DNA of 51,396 nucleotides. Origin: Paenibacillus artemisiicola. GTDB lineage: Bacteria; Bacillota; Bacilli; Paenibacillales; Paenibacillaceae. Below are positions 1 to 6,903 of the stretch, piece by piece. The notes beneath the pieces are model-generated. The model was not told the DNA's origin and made no database searches. It saw only the letters and a list, made by a program, of their open reading frames with translations. Each line of letters begins with the position of its first letter. Positions within the stretch are counted from its first letter, which is position 1. The stretch spans positions 1 through 51,396 of the forward strand of contig NZ_JAGGDJ010000040.1 in the NCBI RefSeq assembly GCF_017652985.1. Direction: 5' to 3'. The translations under genes were made by a program, and so were the position numbers.

Positions 1-33
1 GAACATGAAGAAGATCGCCCTTCACCTAGAAAG

Positions 34-72
34 GAGGGCTTCGGAGGGATAACCCGCCCCTCCGAAGCCCTC
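34..72. terminator. Long inverted repeat, possible terminator
   Basis: A perfect 15-bp stem (34-48 with 58-72, GAGGGCTTCGGAGGG and its complement) encloses a 9-nt loop. No T-tract follows on the plus strand. It is probably the 3' end signal of a gene lying left of the window. Confidence 0.5.
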
Positions 73-84
73 AAGTATTGAAAA

Positions 85-117
85 AGAAACCCGACGTTTA
101 AAAAAACGTGGGTTTCT
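85..117. repeat. Inverted repeat between terminator-like hairpins
   Basis: AGAAACCC (85-92) pairs with GGGTTTCT (110-117), and an inner ACGTTT/AAACGT arm extends the stem. It sits between two other hairpins in the 174-bp gap before the MFS gene stop, so this gap is a dense termination zone between converging transcripts. Confidence 0.45.
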
Positions 118-127
118 CTACAACCTG

Positions 128-156
128 AAGCGCCCTTTCCGGGCGCTTTCGATTTT
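128..156 (+). terminator. Rho-independent terminator
   Basis: An 8-bp stem AAGCGCCC/GGGCGCTT with loop TTTCC is followed on the plus strand by a T-containing run (tcgatttt). It would end a plus-strand gene left of the window and could also serve the MFS gene read from the other side. Confidence 0.55.
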
Positions 157-174
157 GCGGGCCGCGAACCCTTC

Positions 175-1362
175 CTAAACCGTCCGATTCAACGGCGCCC
201 GTCCCGACGTACGGCCGATGCCGAGCGGCAGGCTCAGCGCGCCAAGCAGGACGATGCCCGCCGCGCCGAGCAGCGCTTCGCGATAACCGCCGTTCCCCGC
301 GAGCAGGATGCCCGCGACGAGCGGCCCGATCATCTGCCCGAGCCCGAAGAACGCGGTCAGCCAGCCGATCATCGTCCGGTTGTTCTGCGGATACAGCTCT
401 TTGGCGTAGGCGACGAACAGCGTCGTAATGCCCATGAACGTCGCCCCGAACAGGAACGCGCCGACGAACACGGCGACGGACGACGGCGCCAGCACCGGCA
501 CGGCGATGCCGATTGCCTGCAGGAGCATGGCGGCGGTCAGCGTCCGCTTCTTCCCCCACGCGGAGGCAAGCAGCGACCAGACGAGGCACGACGGCGCCGC
601 GGCGACGCCTACCACCATCCAACTGACCGACGGCAAATTCGGCAGGCTCGAGACCGTCTTCGCGAAGGCCGCCAAGTACGTCCCCGTTACGATATACCCC
701 AAGCCTTCGAGCCCGTACGCGATCATGAGCACGATGACGATCCGGCGGGCGTCGGACGGCATAGCGTCAATCGCAGCCTGGACGGACGGCTTCGCCCCGC
801 CGGAGCGAACCCCCAGCGCCAGCCACGCCGCAGCGCCCAAGACGAGGCTGATCGCCCCCAAGCCCTGCCAGGCCGCGCTCCAGTCCCCTTGCCGGCTGAG
901 CAGCGGAACCGAAAGCCCGGTCAGCAGAATGCCCGTGCCCACGCCCCCGTAAAACAAACCGGTCTGCAGCGCCGACAGCCGTTCCAGCACGATGCCGGAT
1001 ACGAGAATGAAGACGACCGCGCTGGCGAAGCCCGACATGAAGCGGAGCGCCAGCCAGCCGTCGAGGCTGCCGCAAGCGGCCATGCCCCACGTGGTCGCGA
1101 TGCTGGCGAGCAGTCCCGCGGCCAGCACCGCGGACCGGTTCTTCACCCGGACCAGCGTCAGCGCGACCGCGCCGAGCAAATACCCCAAATAATTGCTTGA
1201 AGCCAAATAACCGGCCCCCGCGGCCGTGAACAAATGCCGTTCCAGCATCGAAGGCAGGATCGGCGTGAAAGCAAACCGCCCGATGCCCATCGCGACGATT
1301 AAAGCAGCCGCGCCTCCGAGCAGGACGAGGATCGTTTTACGCTCGCTTGCAGGTCGTTCCAT
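175..1362 (-). CDS. YbfB/YjiJ-family MFS transporter
   Basis: A 395-residue integral membrane protein with about 12 hydrophobic segments, a normal length for the major facilitator superfamily. The N-terminal segment around residues 25-40 carries G-I-G-R-F-A-F-T-P-I-L-P, which is characteristic of the YbfB/YjiJ branch. Members are predicted secondary transporters of unknown substrate. The ATG at 1362 has a good upstream site (GGGAGGTAA). The gene is GC-rich like the flanking chromosome and does not belong to the polysaccharide/lasso block. It stands alone, with terminator-like hairpins after its stop. Family call is confident, substrate unknown. Confidence 0.85.
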   Translation of the reverse strand: MERPASERKTILVLLGGAAALIVAMGIGRFAFTPILPSMLERHLFTAAGAGYLASSNYLGYLLGAVALTLVRVKNRSAVLAAGLLASIATTWGMAACGSLDGWLALRFMSGFASAVVFILVSGIVLERLSALQTGLFYGGVGTGILLTGLSVPLLSRQGDWSAAWQGLGAISLVLGAAAWLALGVRSGGAKPSVQAAIDAMPSDARRIVIVLMIAYGLEGLGYIVTGTYLAAFAKTVSSLPNLPSVSWMVVGVAAAPSCLVWSLLASAWGKKRTLTAAMLLQAIGIAVPVLAPSSVAVFVGAFLFGATFMGITTLFVAYAKELYPQNNRTMIGWLTAFFGLGQMIGPLVAGILLAGNGGYREALLGAAGIVLLGALSLPLGIGRTSGRAPLNRTV

Positions 1363-1488
1363 GGTTACCGTTACCTCCCGATATCTGCGCTAGACGCAAG
1401 CTTGTATGTCCAGCATACCGCGCCTCTTGCCATCGCGGTTAATACGAGATACCGATACCCGGCATCTGAATGGCTGATACCAACGCAA

Positions 1489-1516
1489 ACGGCCCCCGAC
1501 CGAAGTCAGGAGCCGT
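1489..1516 (-). terminator. Rho-independent terminator of the ABC-2 operon
   Basis: Read on the minus strand, ACGGCTCCTGAC and GTCGGGGGCCGT form a continuous 12-bp stem (with G-T pairs) closed by a TTCG tetraloop, followed by TTTGCGTT. It lies just after the permease stop codon. Confidence 0.7.
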
Positions 1517-1542
1517 CTTGGAACGCGATGCGCGGGAAGCCG

Positions 1543-2337
1543 TCAGGTCGCGACATCCCGCCGGTTGAACACGAGCCACGTAATCGCGACGAACACGATG
1601 TAGTAGCCCGCGAGCACGGCGAGCGAGAAGCCGAGCGTCATCCCGTGGGCGATTTCCTTGCTGCCCAGGTACCCTTTCAAATTCAGGTGCAGGAACAGCA
1701 GGTAGTCCACCCATTTGTATTCCAGCATCATCAGCAGATTGCTTCCGATCATCCCGAAGAAGTAGATGAACATCGACAGGCCGATCGCCAGCCCTCCGCT
1801 GCGGAACAGCGTCGAGAGCATGAAGCTGAACGTGACGATCATGATGAGCCCGATATAATCGAGGATGTATGCCTGGATCATATAACTGAACGGGCTGGAG
1901 CTGTTCGGAACGCCGAGCGCGTCGCTCGCCGTCTTGGCGTCGCCGTAGCCGAACAGGATCAGGTTCAGCACGAACGAACTGCCCAGCATGACGACGGTCA
2001 TGAGCAGCGCGAACAGCAGCAGCGCGACGTACTTGGATAATAGGATTTTGGAACGGCTCCACGGCCGGATGAGCAGCAGCTTGATCGTGCCCGAGGAGAA
2101 TTCCCCCGCCACGCTCTCCGCGGACACCACGACCGTGAAAATCGTGACGAGCAGGTAGCTGAACTGCTCGATGCTGTTCATGACGCTCCACATCGACTCC
2201 CCGCCTTTGTCGAACGACTTCGACAGGACGCTGAGCAGAATGACGATCAGCAGGATGATGCCGAACATGATCCACGTGCCGATGCGCCGGTAAATCTTCA
2301 TATTCTCGTTGCGGACGAGCTGCAAAAAGTTATACAA
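1543..2337 (-). CDS. ABC-2 type transporter permease
   Basis: A 264-residue permease with about six membrane segments, resembling the ABC-2 permeases paired with BcrA/YxlF-like ATPases. The N-terminus (N-E-N-M-K-I-Y-R-R) is typical of Paenibacillus proteins of this family. The start appears to be TTG at 2337, placed 8 nt after GGGAGG. It overlaps the end of the upstream ATPase gene by 8 nt, which indicates translational coupling. Together the pair forms an exporter, often for antimicrobial resistance or an unknown small molecule; the substrate cannot be read here. Confidence 0.85.
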   Translation of the reverse strand: MYNFLQLVRNENMKIYRRIGTWIMFGIILLIVILLSVLSKSFDKGGESMWSVMNSIEQFSYLLVTIFTVVVSAESVAGEFSSGTIKLLLIRPWSRSKILLSKYVALLLFALLMTVVMLGSSFVLNLILFGYGDAKTASDALGVPNSSSPFSYMIQAYILDYIGLIMIVTFSFMLSTLFRSGGLAIGLSMFIYFFGMIGSNLLMMLEYKWVDYLLFLHLNLKGYLGSKEIAHGMTLGFSLAVLAGYYIVFVAITWLVFNRRDVAT

Positions 2338-3265
2338 GCTGTTGGCCTCCCGTCATCTCGAGGAATTGATCCTCCAGCGATTTGTTCAGGACGCGAATCC
2401 CGTATACCTTAATGCCCGCTCCGACCAGCTCCGCGTTGATCCGCGCCACCGTCTCGCGGTCCGCCCGCACGAGCGCGCCTTCCTCCACGCGCGCCGGCTC
2501 GTGCTGCGCCAGCAACCGCACGGCGTCGTCCGGCCGGTCGACCTCGAACACCACGGGCCCGCTCGTCTCGGCCAGCTGCGCGCCGCTCTGGATCAGCCGG
2601 ACGTCGATCAGCTTGCCCCCTTGAATGATGGCGACCCGGTCGCACATCAGTTCCATCTCGCTCAGCAGGTGGCTGGAGACGAAGACGGCGATGCCCTCTT
2701 CCTTGGCGAGCTTGCGCAGGTAGTCGCGCAGCTCGCGGATGCCCGCCGGATCGAGCCCGTTGGTGGGCTCGTCCAGGATGAGCAGGGACGGCTTGTGCAT
2801 AATCGCCTGCGCCACGCCGAGCCGCTGCCGCATGCCGAGCGAATAAGTCCTCACTTTATCGTGGATGCGCTCCTTCAGCCCGACCAGCTCGACGACCTCG
2901 TCGATCCGCTGGCTCGTGATGCCCGGCACCATCCGGGAGAAATGAAGCAGATTCTGATACCCGGTCAAATACTTGTACATTTCCGGATTTTCGACGATCG
3001 CGCCCACATGGCGGATCGCCTGCTCGTACTCGTCGCGGACGCTGTGCCCGCCGATCAGCACGTCGCCCTTGGTCATGCGCATCAGCCCGACCATCATCCG
3101 GATCGTCGTCGTCTTCCCCGAGCCGTTCGGCCCCAGAAAGCCGAGCACCTCCGCCCGCGGAATGTCGAGCGTCAAGCCGTCGATGATCGTCCGCTTCCCG
3201 ATGACCTTCGTGACCTGCTGCAGCCGCACGATCGGCTGCTCGTCCGATACGGTCCCATACGCCAT
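2330..3265 (-). CDS. ABC transporter ATP-binding protein (BcrA/YxlF-like)
   Basis: ATPase subunit of the exporter whose permease follows directly. From the chosen ATG at 3265 (after a GGGGGG run) it has 311 residues. Visible motifs are Walker A G-P-N-G-S-G-K-T-T-T near residue 46, signature S-L-G-M-R-Q-R, Walker B L-L-I-L-D-E-P-T-N-G-L-D-P and the switch histidine in S-S-H-L-L. The C-terminal 80 residues form the usual drug-exporter extension. The frame stays open 56 codons upstream to 3433, but that stretch is Arg/Pro-rich and unlike the family, so it is excluded. Confidence 0.88.
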   Translation of the reverse strand: MAYGTVSDEQPIVRLQQVTKVIGKRTIIDGLTLDIPRAEVLGFLGPNGSGKTTTIRMMVGLMRMTKGDVLIGGHSVRDEYEQAIRHVGAIVENPEMYKYLTGYQNLLHFSRMVPGITSQRIDEVVELVGLKERIHDKVRTYSLGMRQRLGVAQAIMHKPSLLILDEPTNGLDPAGIRELRDYLRKLAKEEGIAVFVSSHLLSEMELMCDRVAIIQGGKLIDVRLIQSGAQLAETSGPVVFEVDRPDDAVRLLAQHEPARVEEGALVRADRETVARINAELVGAGIKVYGIRVLNKSLEDQFLEMTGGQQLV

Positions 3266-3429
3266 TGTCCTAACCCCCCGTAACCGCGGTGCCCGGCGTT
3301 GCCGCTCGCGCCCGCGTCTTGTCCCCATCAGTATACCGAATGCAGGAAGCGATTGGAAGGCGGGAAGGTAACGAGGGGCGAAGCGGGCGGCGAGATCATG
3401 CTTGGGAAACGCAGTGAATCGGTCGGCGA

Positions 3430-3684
3430 TCAATTAAAGACGAGAAACCGTTCCTTCGGCGCTACGAAGCCGATCGCCGAGAACCTGCCATAGGGCGGCG
3501 CATCCTGCGGGAGCGTGCGGCTCCGCTGCCCAAGGTCCTCTTCGGCGGCCCGCTTCAAGCAAGCCTTGCAGCAGCCGAGACGGTAAACGATCCGGTAATA
3601 GCCCGTCGTGAACAGCTTGTCCGCTTCCGCGTTGACCGTCAGTTTCCCGCAGCCGACGCAATAAAATTGATCCTTATTCATCAT
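3430..3684 (-). CDS. Small CxxC/CCxxC protein, putative zinc ribbon
   Basis: An 84-residue hypothetical protein. Two cysteine pairs are visible, C-V-G-C near residue 9 and C-C-K-A-C near residue 39, the spacing of a small zinc-binding knuckle. There is no signal peptide or membrane segment. The reading is supported by the promoter region upstream, which carries two copies of the same operator-like repeat seen at the lasso cyclase promoters. It is followed in the same direction by the ABC-2 genes, with its own promoter. Function unknown; a role linked to the lasso/polysaccharide block is inferred only from the shared operator. Confidence 0.6.
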   Translation of the reverse strand: MMNKDQFYCVGCGKLTVNAEADKLFTTGYYRIVYRLGCCKACLKRAAEEDLGQRSRTLPQDAPPYGRFSAIGFVAPKERFLVFN

Positions 3685-3720
3685 GGATCTCCCCTTTTAC
3701 GGTATCGAATGTCCCCTCTA

Positions 3721-3771
3721 TTTATATACCTTTTGTATCAAAATATGAATTACATGTTACGATACGTATCA
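3721..3771 (-). promoter_or_regulatory. Promoter with two operator-like repeats upstream of the CxxC gene
   Basis: On the minus strand a -35 of TTCATA (3744-3749) and a -10 of TATAAA (3721-3726) are separated by 17 bp. Two inverted repeats flank the -35: ATATAC-N5-GTATCA at 3724-3740 and TGTTAC-N5-GTATCA at 3755-3771. They are exactly 31 bp apart, about three helical turns, so two bound dimers would lie on one face. Confidence 0.6.
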
Positions 3772-3879
3772 TTTAAGATTAGAATATGACAACATTCGCC
3801 AATTGTCAATCGGAAGGGCCGAAATTTTGTCGCCGCGAGGACCCTTTTTTCTGAAATCGCTTACGAAAATGGGCAAAAC

Positions 3880-3919
3880 AAAAAAAGCAGCAGGCCCGGC
3901 TTTCGCCTCACCCGCTGCT
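3880..3919 (-). terminator. Rho-independent terminator of lasso cluster 1
   Basis: Minus-strand hairpin AGCAGC...GCTGCT with an inner GGC-GAAA-GCC tetraloop stem, followed by seven T residues. It overlaps the stop codon of the exporter gene and ends the first lasso operon. Confidence 0.8.
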
Positions 3920-5710
3920 CGTGCGCTGATAGCTCAGCAGTTGTCCGAACGGCCCGTCTACTTCGCCGGCCAATTGCCGGTACTCCCCCAGCCGCGCGAG
4001 CCGGCCGTTCTCGAGCACCGCGACCTGATCCGCGCCGCGGATCGTCGAGAGCCGGTGGGCGATGACGATGATCGTCATGCTGCCCTTCAGGCGGTCCAGC
4101 GCTTCCTGGATCCGCGCTTCGTGCTCGCCGTCGAGCGCGCTGGTGGCTTCGTCGAGCACGAGCACGGCCGGCTTGCGCAGCAGCGCCCGCGCGAGCACGA
4201 TCCGCTGGCGTTCGCCGCCGGAGAGGCGGACGCCCCGGTCGCCCAGCACCGTATCGAGGCCGAGCGGCAGCCGCCGGACGAACGTCTCCGACGCGGCCGC
4301 GCGCAGCGCCTCCCACATCGCGTCCTCGCTCGCGCCGGGGCGGGCGATCGCGAGATTGTCCCGGATGCTGGCATGGAACAGGAACGGATCCTGCGAGACG
4401 TAGCTCACGCTGTTCCGCAAGGAAAGCGCGCCGGCGCTTCCCAGCGGCTTGCCGTCTACCCGCACCTCTCCCCGTTCGGGCTGGATTAGCCCGATCAATA
4501 GATCGATCAAGGTGCTCTTGCCCGCGCCGGACTTGCCAACGATGGCGGTCATGCTGTTCGCCGGAATGCAAAGACTGATATCTTCAAGCGCGTACTCGGA
4601 ATGGTTAGGATTATACCGGTAGTAGACATTCCGGCATTCGATTCCTTGTTCCATTCGCGCTGGATGGTCGAAAGGATGTTGGTTATCTTCAAGTTCCTGC
4701 GAACCCCTGCACTCGATTTGCAAATCCATTAAATTCTTGAAAGCGGGAATCGACTGGGCAAGTTGTTCCCAGCTGGATTGAAGCATTGCGAACTTAGGCC
4801 ACAACCGCGTAAAAATAATGGCAATTAATATCAATTGCCCTGAATCGACATGAAGCCCTTTCAAGGATAAAACAACAAATAGCGCAATAAGCAGCCCTGA
4901 TGCGGCTTTGTAATAAAATTGCGTGTTGGATTGCAGCTTCGTGAAGCTTACGGAGTTTTGTTCTAGTTGAACGCTCAGCGAACGGAACCAGTCCATATGC
5001 TGCCCTTCCAGCCTGTTGCTCTTGATTTCCTTGATACCGTTGAATTGCTCGGTCATTCCGGCATAATAGCTTTGTACTAGCTCCGACGATTCGAAGCCGT
5101 TCGCTCGTGATTTCCGGATAAACGCACGTAAATACACCGCAACGATGCAGCCGCAGATCAGGATACAAAGCGTTAGTTTCCAGGATAACAGCATCGCCAG
5201 CCCTATCTGAACTGAAGTAAATAGCAGTGTCGTCACTAATCGCAGCGATAAATAAACGCCATAGCTTGCGCGAGACAATTCCTGCGTCATGATATGGACG
5301 AAATCCGACTTTCTCTTCTTTAGAAAGAAAGACCAATTTGACTGCAACAGCGATTGATACACTTCCACTCTCAAATAACGGATGAACCCTTGCTCAATGA
5401 CTTCATTTAGATTGGTTAACACTCGCTGCAAATAAGCCTGCCCCAATACAAGCAAGATGAAGAGACTAAGAACGATAACAAGCTTCCGATCTTCCGAGAG
5501 GCTGCTCAGTGAAGCAACAACGGAAGAGACAAGAGGCAGGCTGCTTCCTCCCCCGGCATCGGTTAGGCCGAACAAGGCCAGCAACGGGACCAACAGGAAT
5601 ATTCCTATTCCTTCCAGTACACCGGAAGCCATCATGCCGAACAAATTGAGGTAGAGCTTGAAACCAGCATAGTCATGAAGCTTCCTCACATAAATTAAAA
5701 TCCGGCCCAT
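3908..5710 (-). CDS. Lasso peptide exporter ABC transporter (cluster 1, D1)
   Basis: A 600-residue fused exporter: a six-helix transmembrane domain (residues about 15-320) followed by a nucleotide-binding domain. Motifs seen are Walker A G-K-S-G-A-G-K-S-T near residue 390, signature L-S-G-G-E-R-Q-R near 495, Walker B V-L-V-L-D-E-A-T-S-A-L-D and the H-R-L-S-T switch. In lasso clusters this protein exports the mature peptide and often gives self-immunity. The start at 5710 follows AAGGAGAG; the kinase gene ends 13 nt upstream. The paralogue D2 has exactly the same length. Oddity: codons from the stop to about 4570 are very GC-rich, while the rest of the gene is AT-rich, as if it were a recombinant. 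Confidence 0.85.
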   Translation of the reverse strand: MGRILIYVRKLHDYAGFKLYLNLFGMMASGVLEGIGIFLLVPLLALFGLTDAGGGSSLPLVSSVVASLSSLSEDRKLVIVLSLFILLVLGQAYLQRVLTNLNEVIEQGFIRYLRVEVYQSLLQSNWSFFLKKRKSDFVHIMTQELSRASYGVYLSLRLVTTLLFTSVQIGLAMLLSWKLTLCILICGCIVAVYLRAFIRKSRANGFESSELVQSYYAGMTEQFNGIKEIKSNRLEGQHMDWFRSLSVQLEQNSVSFTKLQSNTQFYYKAASGLLIALFVVLSLKGLHVDSGQLILIAIIFTRLWPKFAMLQSSWEQLAQSIPAFKNLMDLQIECRGSQELEDNQHPFDHPARMEQGIECRNVYYRYNPNHSEYALEDISLCIPANSMTAIVGKSGAGKSTLIDLLIGLIQPERGEVRVDGKPLGSAGALSLRNSVSYVSQDPFLFHASIRDNLAIARPGASEDAMWEALRAAASETFVRRLPLGLDTVLGDRGVRLSGGERQRIVLARALLRKPAVLVLDEATSALDGEHEARIQEALDRLKGSMTIIVIAHRLSTIRGADQVAVLENGRLARLGEYRQLAGEVDGPFGQLLSYQRTSSG

Positions 5711-5723
5711 TGTTGTTCTCTCC

Positions 5724-6653
5724 TTAGCTTACATTGGCCTCGTCTACGGCATTAAGGATTTCGTTTACGAGATCATAGACGCTAAACCCGTCAATAGGTC
5801 TGCGAATTTGATACATCTGTACCTGACCGGCGAGACCCGAGATCGTATTGAAATGCCATTGATCTCCTTCAAGCTGCGTAATCAGATATTCACGATAAGT
5901 ATGCTTGCGCAAGATAAAAAGCCGTTCTAGGCCGTCATATCGCCGGATTCCCACCTCGTGGCCGTTCGTCTTTTCGAGTTCGAAGATACCTGCTAGTGGT
6001 ACGGGAGTCGTGCAAAAAAGGGATGGTATCGGAATGGCAAACTTAGTCTCGTACAACGGGCTATACCGACTTGAATCCATTCCCAATTGTGTGATGCTTT
6101 CCTGCCACAGCTTTTGCTGCGGGTAAGCCGGGTATACGATGGGGACCTGGTCGTGCCGGTTCATCGATACCGCGATGACATCGTCGGTCAAGAGCTGGTA
6201 GCCAAGATTTGAAAATGCGGCAGCAAGCGTCGATTTGCCTGCTCCCGATTCCCCGACGATCGCATAGGCCTTTCCATCGATGACGACAGCACTGCCATGA
6301 AGCGGTAGAATTCTTCTTTGCATCAACAGCGTACCCATGCACGTTCCTAGCAGGTAGAGGCGAATGTTCTGCTCATCTGCTCCAGGAAAGGGCGATACGG
6401 TAATTTGGCTGCCTTCGCTGATGCGATAAATGGCCGTATCGGGAACGCGTAAAAAGACATGCGCTCCTTCGAATGCCATGTACTCCCCTTCGATGCTGCA
6501 TTCTTCCCAGGCTTCCGTTAACTCTCCAAACCGAATTTCAACATCCGTTTCTTCTTCCCAATCTGCTGCCTGCATGAGCTCGGGGATCTTGAACTCACTT
6601 TCCAATCTAAGGCTGAATACCGTATAGCGCGTTTGCAAGGCAGTTGTTCTCAT
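5724..6653 (-). CDS. HPr-kinase-like lasso precursor kinase (cluster 1, K1)
   Basis: A 309-residue protein related to HPr kinase/phosphorylase. The P-loop G-E-S-G-A-G-K-S-T lies near residue 133, followed by the L-L-T-D-D-V-I-A-V acidic motif that binds metal in this family. In the paeninodin cluster the homologous kinase phosphorylates the side chain of the C-terminal Ser of the precursor before maturation. The precursor beside it (A1) does end in Ser, so the same role is inferred. Start at 6653 after GGGGA. It sits between the precursor and the exporter gene in one operon, and is paralogous to K2. Confidence 0.85.
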   Translation of the reverse strand: MRTTALQTRYTVFSLRLESEFKIPELMQAADWEEETDVEIRFGELTEAWEECSIEGEYMAFEGAHVFLRVPDTAIYRISEGSQITVSPFPGADEQNIRLYLLGTCMGTLLMQRRILPLHGSAVVIDGKAYAIVGESGAGKSTLAAAFSNLGYQLLTDDVIAVSMNRHDQVPIVYPAYPQQKLWQESITQLGMDSSRYSPLYETKFAIPIPSLFCTTPVPLAGIFELEKTNGHEVGIRRYDGLERLFILRKHTYREYLITQLEGDQWHFNTISGLAGQVQMYQIRRPIDGFSVYDLVNEILNAVDEANVS

Positions 6654-6689
6654 CTATCCATCCCCATTCCTGCAGCAATTTAATAGAGA

Positions 6690-6716
6690 GCCCTTATAGG
6701 CAACGCATATAAGGGC
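6690..6716 (-). terminator. Intercistronic hairpin after precursor A1
   Basis: A perfect 9-bp stem (GCCCTTATA with TATAAGGGC) lies between the precursor stop and the kinase start, without a full T-tract. It probably acts as a partial terminator or 3' stabiliser that keeps precursor mRNA above that of the downstream genes. Confidence 0.55.
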
Positions 6717-6739
6717 CGTAAGTAAAACCTTGAAGAAAA

Positions 6740-6874
6740 TCAAGACTTTTCAGGGTGTTTCGCATCGATCCGGTTTTTATCAACGATTGTACCTTTTGCC
6801 CCGTGCATCGTCATTGCTACGTCGAGTACTTCCAACTGAGGTGCTTCCCATGTTTTCGTCGTCAATTTCTCCAT
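6740..6874 (-). CDS. Lasso peptide precursor A1
   Basis: A 44-codon gene between cyclase and kinase. It has a near-perfect Shine-Dalgarno AAGGAGGTGAT. The leader (residues 1-23) has the W-x-x-P-x-L recognition pattern seen in this peptide family and ends T-M, putting the conserved Thr at -2. The inferred 21-residue core begins H-G-A-K-G-T-I-V-D. A macrolactam between the first amine and Asp9 would give a 9-residue ring. The tail is K-N-R-I-D-A-K-H-P-E-K-S, ending in the Ser expected for kinase K1. His at position 1 is unusual (Gly, Ala, Ser or Cys is common). If processing were one residue later, Gly1 and Asp8 would form an 8-residue ring. Core is net basic. Confidence 0.85.
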   Translation of the reverse strand: MEKLTTKTWEAPQLEVLDVAMTMHGAKGTIVDKNRIDAKHPEKS

Positions 6875-6903
6875 TGTTATCACCTCCTTTCAAAGCCTTT
6901 GCC

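Noticed and set aside
1402..3283. Plus-strand ORFs over the ABC-2 genes
   Set aside because: They mirror the real ABC transporter genes and translate to His/Arg/Asp-rich sequence without motifs.
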